Position numbers and translations under genes: made by a program. 64,000 nt of DNA, taken from the NCBI GenBank assembly GCA_039985655.1, contig JBDWSF010000003.1, forward strand, positions 202,222 to 266,221, read 5' to 3'. The DNA comes from Postechiella sp039985655. Lineage in GTDB: Bacteria > Bacteroidota > Bacteroidia > Flavobacteriales > Flavobacteriaceae. This document shows, piece by piece, positions 1-7,836 of the stretch (the first letter of the stretch is position 1; the number at the start of each line of letters is the position of its first letter). The notes beneath the pieces are model-generated. The model had not been told where the DNA came from. It saw only the letters and a list, made by a program, of their open reading frames with translations, and did not search any database.

Positions 1-683
1 CCAACAATAGTTAGTAAATTGTTGTTTTCACTAATCCATTTTTTAGTACGTTTTTCAACTTTAATGAGTTCTTTGTAATTTTTTGCTGGACTTGTCGGGT
101 CTGCAATGCCCATAACGTTTAAAGGTTTCCAAAGGACACGAACCATAAAACGACTCCATTTCCAGAAAATATAATTCCACCAGTCGGCTTGATGGCCGTG
201 TGTTAAAAACAATTCTTGTCCTGTTGAGCAGTGTTTTAAAACAATGCCTTCTTGGTATTTAATACCTTTAAATAATTCGACATCTTTTCCTGTTTTGGCA
301 TCAAAATAAGTCGATAAATGCTTTTTTACATAATCAGGATTTCGGTAAACCATGTCGTGGTTTCCCCATATCATATGCAATCGGTCTCTTTTATGAAAGC
401 GTTTCATGAGCAGATACACATTTTTATGTGCATTTAAAATAGACTCGAACGAGAGGTTTTCCCAAAGTTCGTCACCATCACCAATTTCGCAATATTGAAA
501 CCCTTCGGCATAATAATGTTTTAAAGCATGAAAATAGATGTTTCGATTATTGGAAAAATCGTCAGCAAAACTATTATCGCCACGGTGGCAATCACTAAAT
601 AATATAAATTTGCTATCGTTATCAAAATCGATAATTTTAGCATTTTTGTATGCTTTGTCTAGTCTTTTTTTAGCTGAAAACAT
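1..683 (-). CDS. Calcineurin-like metallophosphoesterase, C-terminus cut by window edge
   Basis: The reading frame opens at the ATG at 683 and runs off the left edge, so about 227 residues are visible and the C-terminus is missing. Metallophosphoesterase motifs appear in order: SDCHRGD (two metal ligands, near residue 31), GDGDELWEN (the GD motif), GNHD (catalytic His) and THGHQADWW (the GHxH-type motif). All dinuclear-metal ligands expected of the fold seem present. The spacing and the Trp-rich stretch after GHQ resemble the UDP-2,3-diacylglucosamine hydrolase-like branch, but the substrate cannot be fixed from sequence. There is no signal peptide, so it is probably cytoplasmic. A long inverted repeat lies between this gene and its upstream neighbour, so the two may not share a transcript. 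Confidence 0.85.
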   Translation of the reverse strand, partial: MFSAKKRLDKAYKNAKIIDFDNDSKFILFSDCHRGDNSFADDFSNNRNIYFHALKHYYAEGFQYCEIGDGDELWENLSFESILNAHKNVYLLMKRFHKRDRLHMIWGNHDMVYRNPDYVKKHLSTYFDAKTGKDVELFKGIKYQEGIVLKHCSTGQELFLTHGHQADWWNYIFWKWSRFMVRVLWKPLNVMGIADPTSPAKNYKELIKVEKRTKKWISENNNLLTIV

Positions 684-702
684 AAAGTAAATGTAAACAA
701 AA

Positions 703-836
703 AGAGGCGGTCTAAAAAGTAAAACGGGAAGTCATATTGAGCCTGTCGAAATATATCAACTTATTGATAATCAATAATAGATTTCGACAAGCTCAACCTG
801 ACAAACTCAAAAATATAGACTTTTTAGACCGCTTCT
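703..836. repeat. Nested inverted repeat (intergenic hairpin element)
   Basis: The outer arms (703-720 and 819-836) are reverse complements with one mismatch. The inner arms (731-752 and 781-802) form a second imperfect stem that includes TTGAGCCTGTCGAAAT and its complement. The whole spacer between two minus-strand genes can fold into one long hairpin. T-runs flank it, so it could also terminate transcription from either side. A shorter relative carrying AGTCGAAA/TTTCGACT arms lies near 12.4 kb. Confidence 0.7.
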
Positions 837-860
837 TTTAAATTTTGGAGCAAAAAAGGT

Positions 861-1904
861 TTAGTGAATTGTGTATTGTAAGCCAAACGTTAAGTTGTAA
901 TTCTGTTTTAATTGAATGCCATTTAAATCTTGATAAAGTGGTGTCGATATTTCTGTGGCAAATCTTAAGCCTTTTAAGCCACCATTGGTAATTAAATAGT
1001 TTAAACCAAAACCTGAGTTAATATATGTGCCGCCAGAGTTTGCTGTATCGGCAGTTGTAACCATCATTGGATTTAAATCGCTACTAGTACCGTTAATTTC
1101 ATCAACAAGTACACCTTCTAACCTTAATGTAATTGCTAAATTATCTCCGGCATTTGCAGCAAACCAATTGTTTAAAGTATAACGGTTTCCGAATTTGTAA
1201 TCTTGATCGTTATCATTAATATTAATTTTTGCATTTACTTGGTGTCCCCAAGAAAATTTATCGCATTGTCCTAAGTAAGTTAAACCTAATTTAGTGCCAA
1301 ACGATCCTGTTCCCGTTTGCATTGGGTAAGGCAATAAAACATCAACGCCAGAAGACATTGGTGTCACGTCCATGTCTTCGATGCTACCAGTAGGAATGGT
1401 AACGCCAAGTTCTGCATGTAATGCTTTTCTGTTTTTGTTAAAAAGGCTGTATAAAGCAGAAACAGAAACATCGCCTAATCCACCGGATTCTGTATCGAAA
1501 TTGACTCCAGACATCATTTGTAAGTTCATACTGTTTTCTACATAATTAGCCATAATCATTAATGTTAATTTGTCTGAAGGGGCATACATCCCTCCAAGCA
1601 TATGCATATTCATAGTCATCGTTTGTGGAGCAACCATATAGTTTGCAAAAGCATCCATATTTGTAGCATCGTCTGTGCCTTGTCTAAGTTGTTGCATATC
1701 CATAGTCATATAACGATACGTAAACATGAGTCCGCCTTTATGATGTGTATGGTCGCCCATAATGGAAATAGGAGCATTAGCATCTACACGTTCTGAATTC
1801 CATAAATTGGATGATTCATCTGTGTGATGATGTTTGTGGTCTTCGTGTTGTGCGTATATGGATGTGGTTGCAACGCATAGTATTGCAATTAATAAATTTT
1901 TCAT
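861..1904 (-). CDS. His/Met-rich outer membrane beta-barrel protein (transporter-like)
   Basis: This is a 347-residue protein with a signal peptide ending at YAQ (about residue 19). A His-rich segment follows immediately (HEDHKHHHTDE, residues 20-30). Residues 60-135 are unusually rich in Met (YMTMDMQQL, MTMNMHMLGGMY, MNLQMMSG). The remainder shows alternating beta strands and ends in an aromatic-rich strand (NLTFGLQYTIH), typical of an outer membrane barrel. It resembles flavobacterial proteins annotated as transporter or MetA-pathway-of-phenol-degradation-like barrels. His and Met clusters are classic soft-metal ligands, so I infer a role in copper or silver handling. The small CNGKC protein 81 bases upstream is on the same strand and probably in the same operon. 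Substrate and direction of transport are unknown. Confidence 0.7.
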   Translation of the reverse strand: MKNLLIAILCVATTSIYAQHEDHKHHHTDESSNLWNSERVDANAPISIMGDHTHHKGGLMFTYRYMTMDMQQLRQGTDDATNMDAFANYMVAPQTMTMNMHMLGGMYAPSDKLTLMIMANYVENSMNLQMMSGVNFDTESGGLGDVSVSALYSLFNKNRKALHAELGVTIPTGSIEDMDVTPMSSGVDVLLPYPMQTGTGSFGTKLGLTYLGQCDKFSWGHQVNAKININDNDQDYKFGNRYTLNNWFAANAGDNLAITLRLEGVLVDEINGTSSDLNPMMVTTADTANSGGTYINSGFGLNYLITNGGLKGLRFATEISTPLYQDLNGIQLKQNYNLTFGLQYTIH

Positions 1905-1985
1905 GTTTTGATTTTGAAATTGTGTGTAATAAATTGTATTTCCTAACAGAAATTATTCTGTAGAAATTAAAAAAAGGGCGTAAAA

Positions 1986-2357
1986 CTACACAAAATCTGG
2001 TGGTTGAAATCTACTGTAGTTATAATTGGAATGATATGATTTTTCATAAAAAGCATAACTGCTTTTTTGAGTTGAAGTGACTATTTTTTTTGAGCTAATT
2101 TGAAAGATATTTACAAAGCCAATAGGGTAATTTTCTAAAGAAATTCTTAACGATTTCGGGTTATTTTCTTCTTGTTTTTCTAATTGTTTAACTAAATAAC
2201 ACTTACCGTTACATTGTAATTCGGGTTGTGCTTTATTGTCGCAAAGAAATTCTACAATATAATCTTGATTAACCATATACTCAACATGAGGTTGAATAGG
2301 TCTTAACATGGCAACCATGTACAAGAAAATAAATAATATAGCTGTTGCTCTGTGCAA
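1986..2357 (-). CDS. Small membrane-anchored protein with CNGKC motif
   Basis: I do not recognise a named family beyond a Bacteroidota pattern of short proteins with an N-terminal membrane helix, a VNQDYI segment and a Cys motif. One helix (ATAILFIFLYMVAMLRPI) precedes a periplasmic part with a Cys at FLCDN and the motif CNGKCYLVKQL. The first in-frame TTG (2375) lies inside a perfect promoter box TATATTTG. The TTG at 2357, just before HRATAILF, is therefore a better start and gives about 123 residues. The gene precedes the His/Met-rich barrel gene on the same strand. Paired cysteines plus that neighbour suggest metal binding or trafficking, which is inference only. Confidence 0.6.
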   Translation of the reverse strand: MHRATAILFIFLYMVAMLRPIQPHVEYMVNQDYIVEFLCDNKAQPELQCNGKCYLVKQLEKQEENNPKSLRISLENYPIGFVNIFQISSKKIVTSTQKSSYAFYEKSYHSNYNYSRFQPPDFV

Positions 2358-2371
2358 TTGTTCGGGTTTTT

Positions 2372-2379
2372 GCAAATAT
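2372..2379 (-). promoter_or_regulatory. Bacteroidota -7 promoter box TATATTTG
   Basis: A perfect TAnnTTTG box on the minus strand, 14 bases upstream of the proposed TTG start at 2357. It would drive the CNGKC protein and the outer membrane protein behind it. No convincing TTTG -33 element was identified. Confidence 0.45.
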
Positions 2380-2508
2380 ATATTAAGATGATATATTTAA
2401 CTAAAACTTGCGTTTTTATTTTTGTAGTGTATTAAAGTTTTTTGTTGAAATGTTTGAAGTTGATAAGTGAAAATCTATAATTTTAAGACTAAACATAGCA
2501 GATATGTG

Positions 2509-2612
2509 CGTTAGGGATTGAGGCATTGTTGGAGCTCTTTTTGTGTTGTTGCGCCTATGCAACACAAAAAAGCGACTGCTGAAAGCGCGACCCCTTTTCG
2601 GGGTAACGGCCA
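2509..2612 (+). repeat. Family I repeat element, copy A (about 105 bp, hairpin core)
   Basis: It begins GCGTTAGGGATTGAGGCA, contains a strong central inverted repeat (TTGTGTTG ... CAACACAA) and ends in GCGACCCC/GGGGTAACG, itself a small hairpin. Two further copies lie at 37461-37564 and 63461-63614, both in the opposite orientation. It lies between a minus-strand gene start and another minus-strand gene end. An open frame across it is only a by-product. It could be a structured RNA or a mobile palindromic repeat. Confidence 0.8.
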
Positions 2613-2637
2613 AATAAATTAAACTTGACTTCGTTTG

Positions 2638-3816
2638 CTATTTAAAAGCGTTAAGTCCAGTAATGTCCATGCCTGTAATAAGTAAATGAATGTCGTGTGT
2701 GCCCTCGTAGGTAATGACGCTTTCTAGATTCATGGAATGACGCATGATGCTGTACTCACCAGTAATACCCATGCCGCCCAGCATTTGACGGGCTTCGCGA
2801 GCAATGTTTATAGCCATGTCCACATTGTTGCGTTTGGCCATAGATATTTGTGCTGAGGTTGCTTTACCATCGTTACGTAAAGTGCCTAAACGCCATGTTA
2901 AAAGTTGTGCTTTGGTGATTTCGGTAATCATTTCGGCAAGCTTTTTTTGCTGCAGCTGAAATTGGCCGATAGGTTTGCCGAATTGAATACGTTCTTTGCT
3001 ATAACGTAGCGAAGTGTCGTAGCAGTCCATCGCTGCACCAATAGCACCCCAAGCGATTCCGTAACGTGCCGAATCTAAACAGCCAAGTGGTGCGCCTAAG
3101 CCCGACTTATTTGGTAGTATATTTTCTTTTGGTATTTTGACGTTATCGAAAATAAGTTCGCCAGTAGCACTTGCGCGAAGTGACCATTTATTGTGTGTTT
3201 CGGGTGTGGAAAATCCTTCCATACCACGTTCTACTATAAGCCCGTGAATACGTCCTGTTTCGTCTTTCGCCCAAACCACAGCAATTTGTGCAAATGGTGC
3301 ATTGCTGATCCACATTTTGGCACCGTTAAGTAAATAATGATCGCCTTTATCTTTAAAATTGGTAACCATACCAGATGGGTTGCTACCGTGATCGGGCTCG
3401 GTTAAACCAAAGCAACCTAACCACTCGCCACTCGCCAGTTTTGGTAAATACTTTTGACGTTGGGCTTCGTTGCCGTATTTCCAGATGGGATACATGACTA
3501 AAGAGGATTGGACTGAAGCGGTAGAGCGCACGCCAGAATCGCCACGTTCTATTTCTTGCATAATTAAACCATACGAGATTTGGTCTAAGCCAGCTCCACC
3601 ATATTCCACAGGAATATATGGGCCAAATGCGCCTATTTCTGCTAAGCCTCCAACAATTTGTTTTGGAAATTCTGCTTTTTGAGCATAGTCTTCTATAATA
3701 GGGGAGACTTCGCGTTTAACCCATTCGCGAGCAGCGTCTCGAACTAATTTATGTTCTTCACTTAATAAATCGTCTAAATTATAATAATCGGGAGCTTCAA
3801 ATAAATCTGGCTTCAT
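2638..3816 (-). CDS. gcdH: Glutaryl-CoA dehydrogenase (acyl-CoA dehydrogenase family)
   Basis: This 392-residue FAD enzyme oxidatively decarboxylates glutaryl-CoA to crotonyl-CoA in lysine and tryptophan breakdown. The length matches the family. Visible signatures are RSTASVQSSL, CFGLTEPDHGSNPSGM (FAD/substrate binding), WISNAPFA, SARYGIAWGA, and the C-terminal YEGTHDIHLLITG with the catalytic-base Glu at about residue 371. These fit glutaryl-CoA dehydrogenase better than other acyl-CoA dehydrogenases, particularly the SVQSS and THDIH segments. The protein is cytoplasmic. It appears monocistronic: a repeat element sits just downstream and the upstream gene is about 100 bases away. Confidence 0.9.
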   Translation of the reverse strand: MKPDLFEAPDYYNLDDLLSEEHKLVRDAAREWVKREVSPIIEDYAQKAEFPKQIVGGLAEIGAFGPYIPVEYGGAGLDQISYGLIMQEIERGDSGVRSTASVQSSLVMYPIWKYGNEAQRQKYLPKLASGEWLGCFGLTEPDHGSNPSGMVTNFKDKGDHYLLNGAKMWISNAPFAQIAVVWAKDETGRIHGLIVERGMEGFSTPETHNKWSLRASATGELIFDNVKIPKENILPNKSGLGAPLGCLDSARYGIAWGAIGAAMDCYDTSLRYSKERIQFGKPIGQFQLQQKKLAEMITEITKAQLLTWRLGTLRNDGKATSAQISMAKRNNVDMAINIAREARQMLGGMGITGEYSIMRHSMNLESVITYEGTHDIHLLITGMDITGLNAFK

Positions 3817-3920
3817 TAAAACTAAAATTAAAGGGTTGTATAAAATAATTAAGAAATTCTGTGTTTTGTTAAGAATTCATCATTATTATCCTTCAAATTT
3901 AATTAATCTTTATTTATTGC

Positions 3921-4643
3921 TTACATTTTTAAGTAAAAATCTTTAGTAAGATTTATGTAATCTTGGGTGTATTGATGTCTGTCGGTTTCTATAATAAGTT
4001 CATCAATGTTAATTTTGCTGCTGGTTTCTTGAAAAGAAAATTCTAAAAGACTTCTTTTTATTTCGGAATCTGGATTTCCTTTTACACGTAATATTTTATT
4101 CGGAAAGAGTTTAACTTTTGAAGCTAATTCAATAAAATTAGTTTCTTCTTTAAAAGGAATGATGACTGCGAATTTACCATCTTCGGTTAATAATTTTGAG
4201 GCACTTTCTGTTAAATGATTAAAAGGTAATGCGTCTTGAAATCGAGCGATGTCACGTTGTTTGTTGTCTGTTTTATAATCTTCGGAATAGAATGGCGGGT
4301 TGGAAATAATGAGTTCGTATCTATCATCAACTTCATCGACAAACTCATCTAAAGAGGCGTGGTAGCAAAAAAGCCTGTCTCCCCAAGGTGATCGTTCGAA
4401 ATTATCGACACATTGTTCGTAGGCATCATCATCAATTTCTACAGCATCGATAATTTCTGCATGGCAGCGTTGCGCTACCATAAGTCCGATAATACCTGTC
4501 CCTGCTCCAATATCTAAAATGGCAAATGGATTATTTTCTACGGATACCCAAGCGCCTAATAATACGCCGTCTGTACCGATTTTCATGGCACTGCGATCTT
4601 GACTTACAGCAAATTGTTTGAAAATAAAGGGTTTTTTGGACAT
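3921..4643 (-). CDS. trmN6: tRNA1(Val) (adenine(37)-N6)-methyltransferase, TrmN6/YfiC type
   Basis: A SAM-dependent N6-adenine methyltransferase that in E. coli (YfiC) modifies A37 of tRNA-Val. It shows the SAM-binding motif DIGAGTGIIGLMVAQR and the amino-methyltransferase signature NPPFY in LIISNPPFYSEDY. The N-terminus FKQFAVSQDRSAMKIGTDGVLLGAW is characteristic of this family. The frame extends upstream to a TTG at 4670, but the ATG at 4643 (MSKKPFIFKQF) matches family starts, giving 240 residues. The neighbours do not suggest a common operon. Confidence 0.85.
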   Translation of the reverse strand: MSKKPFIFKQFAVSQDRSAMKIGTDGVLLGAWVSVENNPFAILDIGAGTGIIGLMVAQRCHAEIIDAVEIDDDAYEQCVDNFERSPWGDRLFCYHASLDEFVDEVDDRYELIISNPPFYSEDYKTDNKQRDIARFQDALPFNHLTESASKLLTEDGKFAVIIPFKEETNFIELASKVKLFPNKILRVKGNPDSEIKRSLLEFSFQETSSKINIDELIIETDRHQYTQDYINLTKDFYLKM

Positions 4644-4788
4644 GAAATTGGTTTTGAAAATTTTGAGCAATAGTATAAATAAAATGTTAAAAATGAATGA
4701 ACTATGTTAAATAATATACTATCGACATCCAAATATGGTTATAAATAACGTATATACTAATAGTTGAATGATATAATACTGAATAGCT

Positions 4789-5241
4789 TTGAGTTTAAAA
4801 CGATATGATAAAATTTTAATGAAGTTGAATGATTTATTTTTAATGAATCAACAAGTAGAGAAATCATATGCAAAAATTCAAGGGGATATTGTTGATGCTA
4901 GTTTAAAATCTTTTTTTAAAGAAAAAGCTATTGAAAGAAATGGATTTTGTGAATTGTTACAAAAAGAATTAAATAAACTTGAAACAAAAATAGACAACCC
5001 TTTAATGATGAATAGAAGAAATCGTCTTGCAAGTTTGAATTTTAAAAAATTATTGCATTTTGATGAAGATATTGATCTATTTAAGCAGATTTATAGTGTG
5101 ATGCAATTGAGCGTTAGGAAATATAACGAATTATTAATGGAAATGCATTTACCTTTATCACTTTGTAAACTTTTAATTAAACAACGCGATCGTATTCAAT
5201 CTTCATTAGATTTAATGAGAAAAGAAGTGGAATTTAAGTAG
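4789..5241 (+). CDS. DUF2383/PA2169-like four-helix protein
   Basis: A 150-residue, almost entirely helical protein. The segment LNDLFLMNQQVEKSYAKIQGDIVDASLKSFFKEKA resembles the first half of the DUF2383 (PA2169) ferritin-like bundle family, whose function is unknown. The start is uncertain: TTG at 4789 keeps the whole first helix, while the first ATG is at 4819. There is no signal peptide. It is the only plus-strand gene among minus-strand neighbours and converges on rimM with a gap of only 17 bases. Confidence 0.6.
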   Translation: MSLKRYDKILMKLNDLFLMNQQVEKSYAKIQGDIVDASLKSFFKEKAIERNGFCELLQKELNKLETKIDNPLMMNRRNRLASLNFKKLLHFDEDIDLFKQIYSVMQLSVRKYNELLMEMHLPLSLCKLLIKQRDRIQSSLDLMRKEVEFK

Positions 5242-5258
5242 TTCGGATTAATAGTTTA

Positions 5259-5783
5259 TTACAAATACAAGTCAATTAAACCTTCTGGTGTGTCAACAAG
5301 AATGGTTTTGTTTTCTCTATCAACTTTTAGTATAAACTCGTCGTTCATTGGAATTAAAATTTCAGTCCCATTATTTTCAACTTCAAATAAAGCTTGTGCT
5401 GTAGAATCGTTAATACCTGTTATTGTACCTACTTTACCATAATTTTTATCTTCCATAGTAAATCCAATAACTTCATGAAAGTAAAATTTGTTACCTTTTA
5501 ATTTAGGGAGTAATTCAAGTGGTAAATAAACGGCGCTTTTCATTAAAGAATCGGCATCGGCTTCTGATGTGACATCTTCAAACTGAACACGTAATAAATC
5601 AGATTTATGTAGTTGAGAGCTTTCTACAAAAAACGGAATTAATGTTTTACGTACATCAATAAACATGGCGTCCAAATTCTCGTAAAGTTCAGGTTGGTCG
5701 GTATCTAATTTTATTAGAAGTTCACCTTTAAAACTATATTTTCTAACAATTTTACCAAGGTAAAAACAGTCTTCTTTTTTCAT
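5259..5783 (-). CDS. rimM: Ribosome maturation factor RimM
   Basis: A 174-residue 30S assembly factor that binds protein S19 and helps mature the 3' domain of 16S rRNA. The N-terminal beta-barrel starts with FYLGKIVRKYSFKGELLIKL. The C-terminal PRC-barrel part contains FYFHEVIGFTMEDKNYGKVGTI and ILIPMNDEFILKVD, the usual RimM end. It lies downstream of rpsP on the same strand, the conserved rpsP-rimM order. Here a hairpin terminator and a palindromic repeat lie between the two, so coupling may be partial. Confidence 0.93.
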   Translation of the reverse strand: MKKEDCFYLGKIVRKYSFKGELLIKLDTDQPELYENLDAMFIDVRKTLIPFFVESSQLHKSDLLRVQFEDVTSEADADSLMKSAVYLPLELLPKLKGNKFYFHEVIGFTMEDKNYGKVGTITGINDSTAQALFEVENNGTEILIPMNDEFILKVDRENKTILVDTPEGLIDLYL

Positions 5784-5796
5784 GACAAGTATTTTT

Positions 5797-5872
5797 TGTC
5801 ATCCTGAACTCGTTTCAGGATCTCTTATCCATTAAAATCTTTGAGATGCTGAAAATAAATTCAGCATTATGC
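5797..5872. repeat. Pair of REP-like palindromes between rpsP and rimM
   Basis: The first palindrome contains ATCCTGAACTCGTTTCAGGAT (TCCTGAA/TTCAGGA stem). The second contains ATGCTGAA and TTCAGCAT around a short loop. This GTCATCCTGAA-type repeat is common in flavobacterial spacers. A half-element with GCTGAATTTATTTCAGTATCTCA lies just after the queA terminator near 37.44 kb. Confidence 0.6.
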
Positions 5873-5891
5873 AAAAAGATTTTTTTTGCAT

Positions 5892-5920
5892 AAAAAACTC
5901 CGATAGTTATATCGGAGTTT
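5892..5920 (-). terminator. Intrinsic terminator downstream of rpsP
   Basis: A perfect 11-bp stem (5895-5905 with 5910-5920, core AACTCCGATA) with loop GTTA. On the minus strand it is followed by a run of Ts. It sits just after the rpsP stop codon and should terminate or attenuate transcription into rimM. Confidence 0.75.
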
Positions 5921-5944
5921 AAAAGTATAAAAAATAATATTTTT

Positions 5945-6454
5945 TTATTCTTCTTCGTTAGATGCTTCTGCTTCTACAGCAGGAGTCTCTTCTTCAACAA
6001 CAGGAGCCGGAGCTGCTGCTGCAATTCTTGCTTCGTTAACTGCTTTTTCTGCTGCAAATGCATCAGCTTTAGCTTTTGCTTCTACTTCAGATAAACCTTC
6101 TTCTTTAGCTTGAATTTTACCTGTTTTTTCTTCTAACCAAGCAGTAAATTTAGCTTCTGCTTGCTCTTCAGTTAAAGCGCCTTTTCTAACACCACCTACA
6201 AGGTGATTTTTAAGTAAAGCACCTTTATAAGATAAAAGTGTTTTTGCTGTGTCAGTTGGTTGAGCTCCATTCTGTAACCAAGTTACAGCACCATCAACGT
6301 TTAATTCAACTGTTGCTGGATTTGTGTTTGGATTGTAGATACCTAATTTTTCTAAGTATTTACCGTCTCTTTTTGCTCTTGCATCTGCTGCAACGATCCA
6401 ATAAAAAGGTTTTCCTTTTTTACCGTGTCTTTGTAATCTAATTTTTACTGGCAT
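5945..6454 (-). CDS. rpsP: 30S ribosomal protein S16
   Basis: A small-subunit structural protein. The core MPVKIRLQRHGKKGKPFYWIVAAD ... GRYLEKLG-type sequence followed by WLQNGAQPTDT is unmistakable S16. The core needs only about 80 residues. The remaining half is a long Ala/Glu-rich acidic tail (to residue 169, ending EAEASNEEE), a form seen in many Bacteroidota S16 proteins. The ATG at 6454 is clear, and a TATATTTG promoter box lies about 50 bases upstream. Confidence 0.96.
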   Translation of the reverse strand: MPVKIRLQRHGKKGKPFYWIVAADARAKRDGKYLEKLGIYNPNTNPATVELNVDGAVTWLQNGAQPTDTAKTLLSYKGALLKNHLVGGVRKGALTEEQAEAKFTAWLEEKTGKIQAKEEGLSEVEAKAKADAFAAEKAVNEARIAAAAPAPVVEEETPAVEAEASNEEE

Positions 6455-6501
6455 AATAATTAATTATTTGAGGTTCTCGACCTCGGTTATTAATGAGGGC
6501 G

Positions 6502-6509
6502 CAAATATA
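6502..6509 (-). promoter_or_regulatory. rpsP: Promoter -7 box TATATTTG of rpsP
   Basis: A TAnnTTTG consensus match on the minus strand, about 50 bases before the rpsP ATG. The leader between contains a small inverted repeat (GGTCGAGAACC). No clear -33 element was seen. Confidence 0.45.
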
Positions 6510-6587
6510 TTATATTTTTCTAATATACTGTGCTTTATTTTTTGATTTTTATTTCGGTTATCGAATTGTAAACGAGTTGATTACATA

Positions 6588-7649
6588 TTAAAATAAAAGA
6601 CAAACAGGCGATGGTGAATCTATAGCATGTAAAAACGTTAATTTTCCTGTGTTTTTGTCTATACTATAAACTGAAATGTTCTCACTTTTTTTGTTTGCAA
6701 CCAATAAAAATTTCCCTGTTGGATCTAACGTAAAATTTCTTGGCCAATCACCATGAACCGATATGTTTTGAATTTTTTCTAGAGTCCCTGTTTTTGTGTC
6801 ACGCTTAAATACTGCAATCGAGTTTTCGCCACGATTTGATCCGTATAAAAAACGTTCATCTTTAGATAAATGAATATCTGCACAAGAGTTATTTCCTTTG
6901 TAATCTGCTCTTAAAGTAGAATCTTCATCAATTTGTTCAAAACCGTTATTCGTTTTTTTAACAGATGTTATTGAGCTCCCGTATTCATTAATAATATATA
7001 TATAATCCCCAGATTTACTTAATGCGAAATGTCGTGGCCCCGGGTTTCCTGTGGTCTTCACAATTGCCGACGATTTTAATTCGTATTTATTATTTAAAAG
7101 TTGATAATTGTAAACGGCATTTCTACCTAAATCGGCAACAAATAGATCCTCTTTATAGAATTGAGCAGAGTGTACGTGCGATTTTTGATTTTCGATGTTA
7201 TGATTAAAAACTTGAGTCGCTTCGCTTAATTTTCCATTTTCATCAATAGAAAAAACAGAAGCCGTTCCACCACTATAATTTGAAACTGCTGCTTTATTTC
7301 CCGTTTTATTTACAGTAACATGACAAGGCCCTTTGCCTTCGCTACTCACGGCGTTTATAAAATCTAATGAGCCATTTTCTTTTACGTTATAAGCGGTAAT
7401 TGCACTACTGTTGCCTTCTCCAACAGCAAAAAGGTGTTTCTTATTCGGTGAAAAAGTAATAAAAGAAGGGTTCTTTGTTTTTACAGCCAATTGTTTATTG
7501 TCTAGCATGCCTGTTTTTGTGTCGAAATCTAGTTTGTAAATTCCTTCACTATCGCCATTGGTATAAGTGCCAACGTATAATGTCGTTTTTTGAGTCATAC
7601 AGTTAAATAAGCTAAAAGTGAGTAATAATAAACAGAATTTTGTTTTCAT
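6588..7649 (-). CDS. Lactonase-family (6-phosphogluconolactonase-like) lipoprotein
   Basis: A beta-propeller protein of the YbhE/Pgl lactonase family (PF10282). Seven blade-like repeats are suggested by recurrent patterns such as TLYVGTYTNGDSEGIY, NPSFITFSPNKKHLFAVGE, GPCHVTVNKTGNKAAVSNY, PGPRHFALSKSGDYIYIINE and WPRNFTLDPTGKFLLVANK. The ATG at 7649 starts a lipoprotein signal (MKTKFCLLLLTFSLFNC) with the lipobox Cys near residue 17, giving 353 residues. The longer upstream extension lacks a good signal sequence. Family members hydrolyse sugar lactones. As a lipoprotein it probably faces the periplasm, so the classical pentose-phosphate role is doubtful. Confidence 0.82.
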   Translation of the reverse strand: MKTKFCLLLLTFSLFNCMTQKTTLYVGTYTNGDSEGIYKLDFDTKTGMLDNKQLAVKTKNPSFITFSPNKKHLFAVGEGNSSAITAYNVKENGSLDFINAVSSEGKGPCHVTVNKTGNKAAVSNYSGGTASVFSIDENGKLSEATQVFNHNIENQKSHVHSAQFYKEDLFVADLGRNAVYNYQLLNNKYELKSSAIVKTTGNPGPRHFALSKSGDYIYIINEYGSSITSVKKTNNGFEQIDEDSTLRADYKGNNSCADIHLSKDERFLYGSNRGENSIAVFKRDTKTGTLEKIQNISVHGDWPRNFTLDPTGKFLLVANKKSENISVYSIDKNTGKLTFLHAIDSPSPVCLLF

Positions 7650-7836
7650 GAGATCATGTTTTTTAGAATATCTAAAAGTAGTATAAATCACGAACTTATT
7701 AGCTGTGTGCTTTATGATTTTTTTGTTTAAAACTCTTAATGAATTATCTTCTTTAAATTCTTAATTCTATGTATTTTTATACACTTCGTTTTGTGCTAAA
7801 CGACTAAACAAATCAACGCCTAAACATTATTAAAGC

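Noticed and set aside
2416..2613. 65-codon minus-strand frame
   Set aside because: It lies across family I repeat copy A and has no protein-like features or family resemblance.
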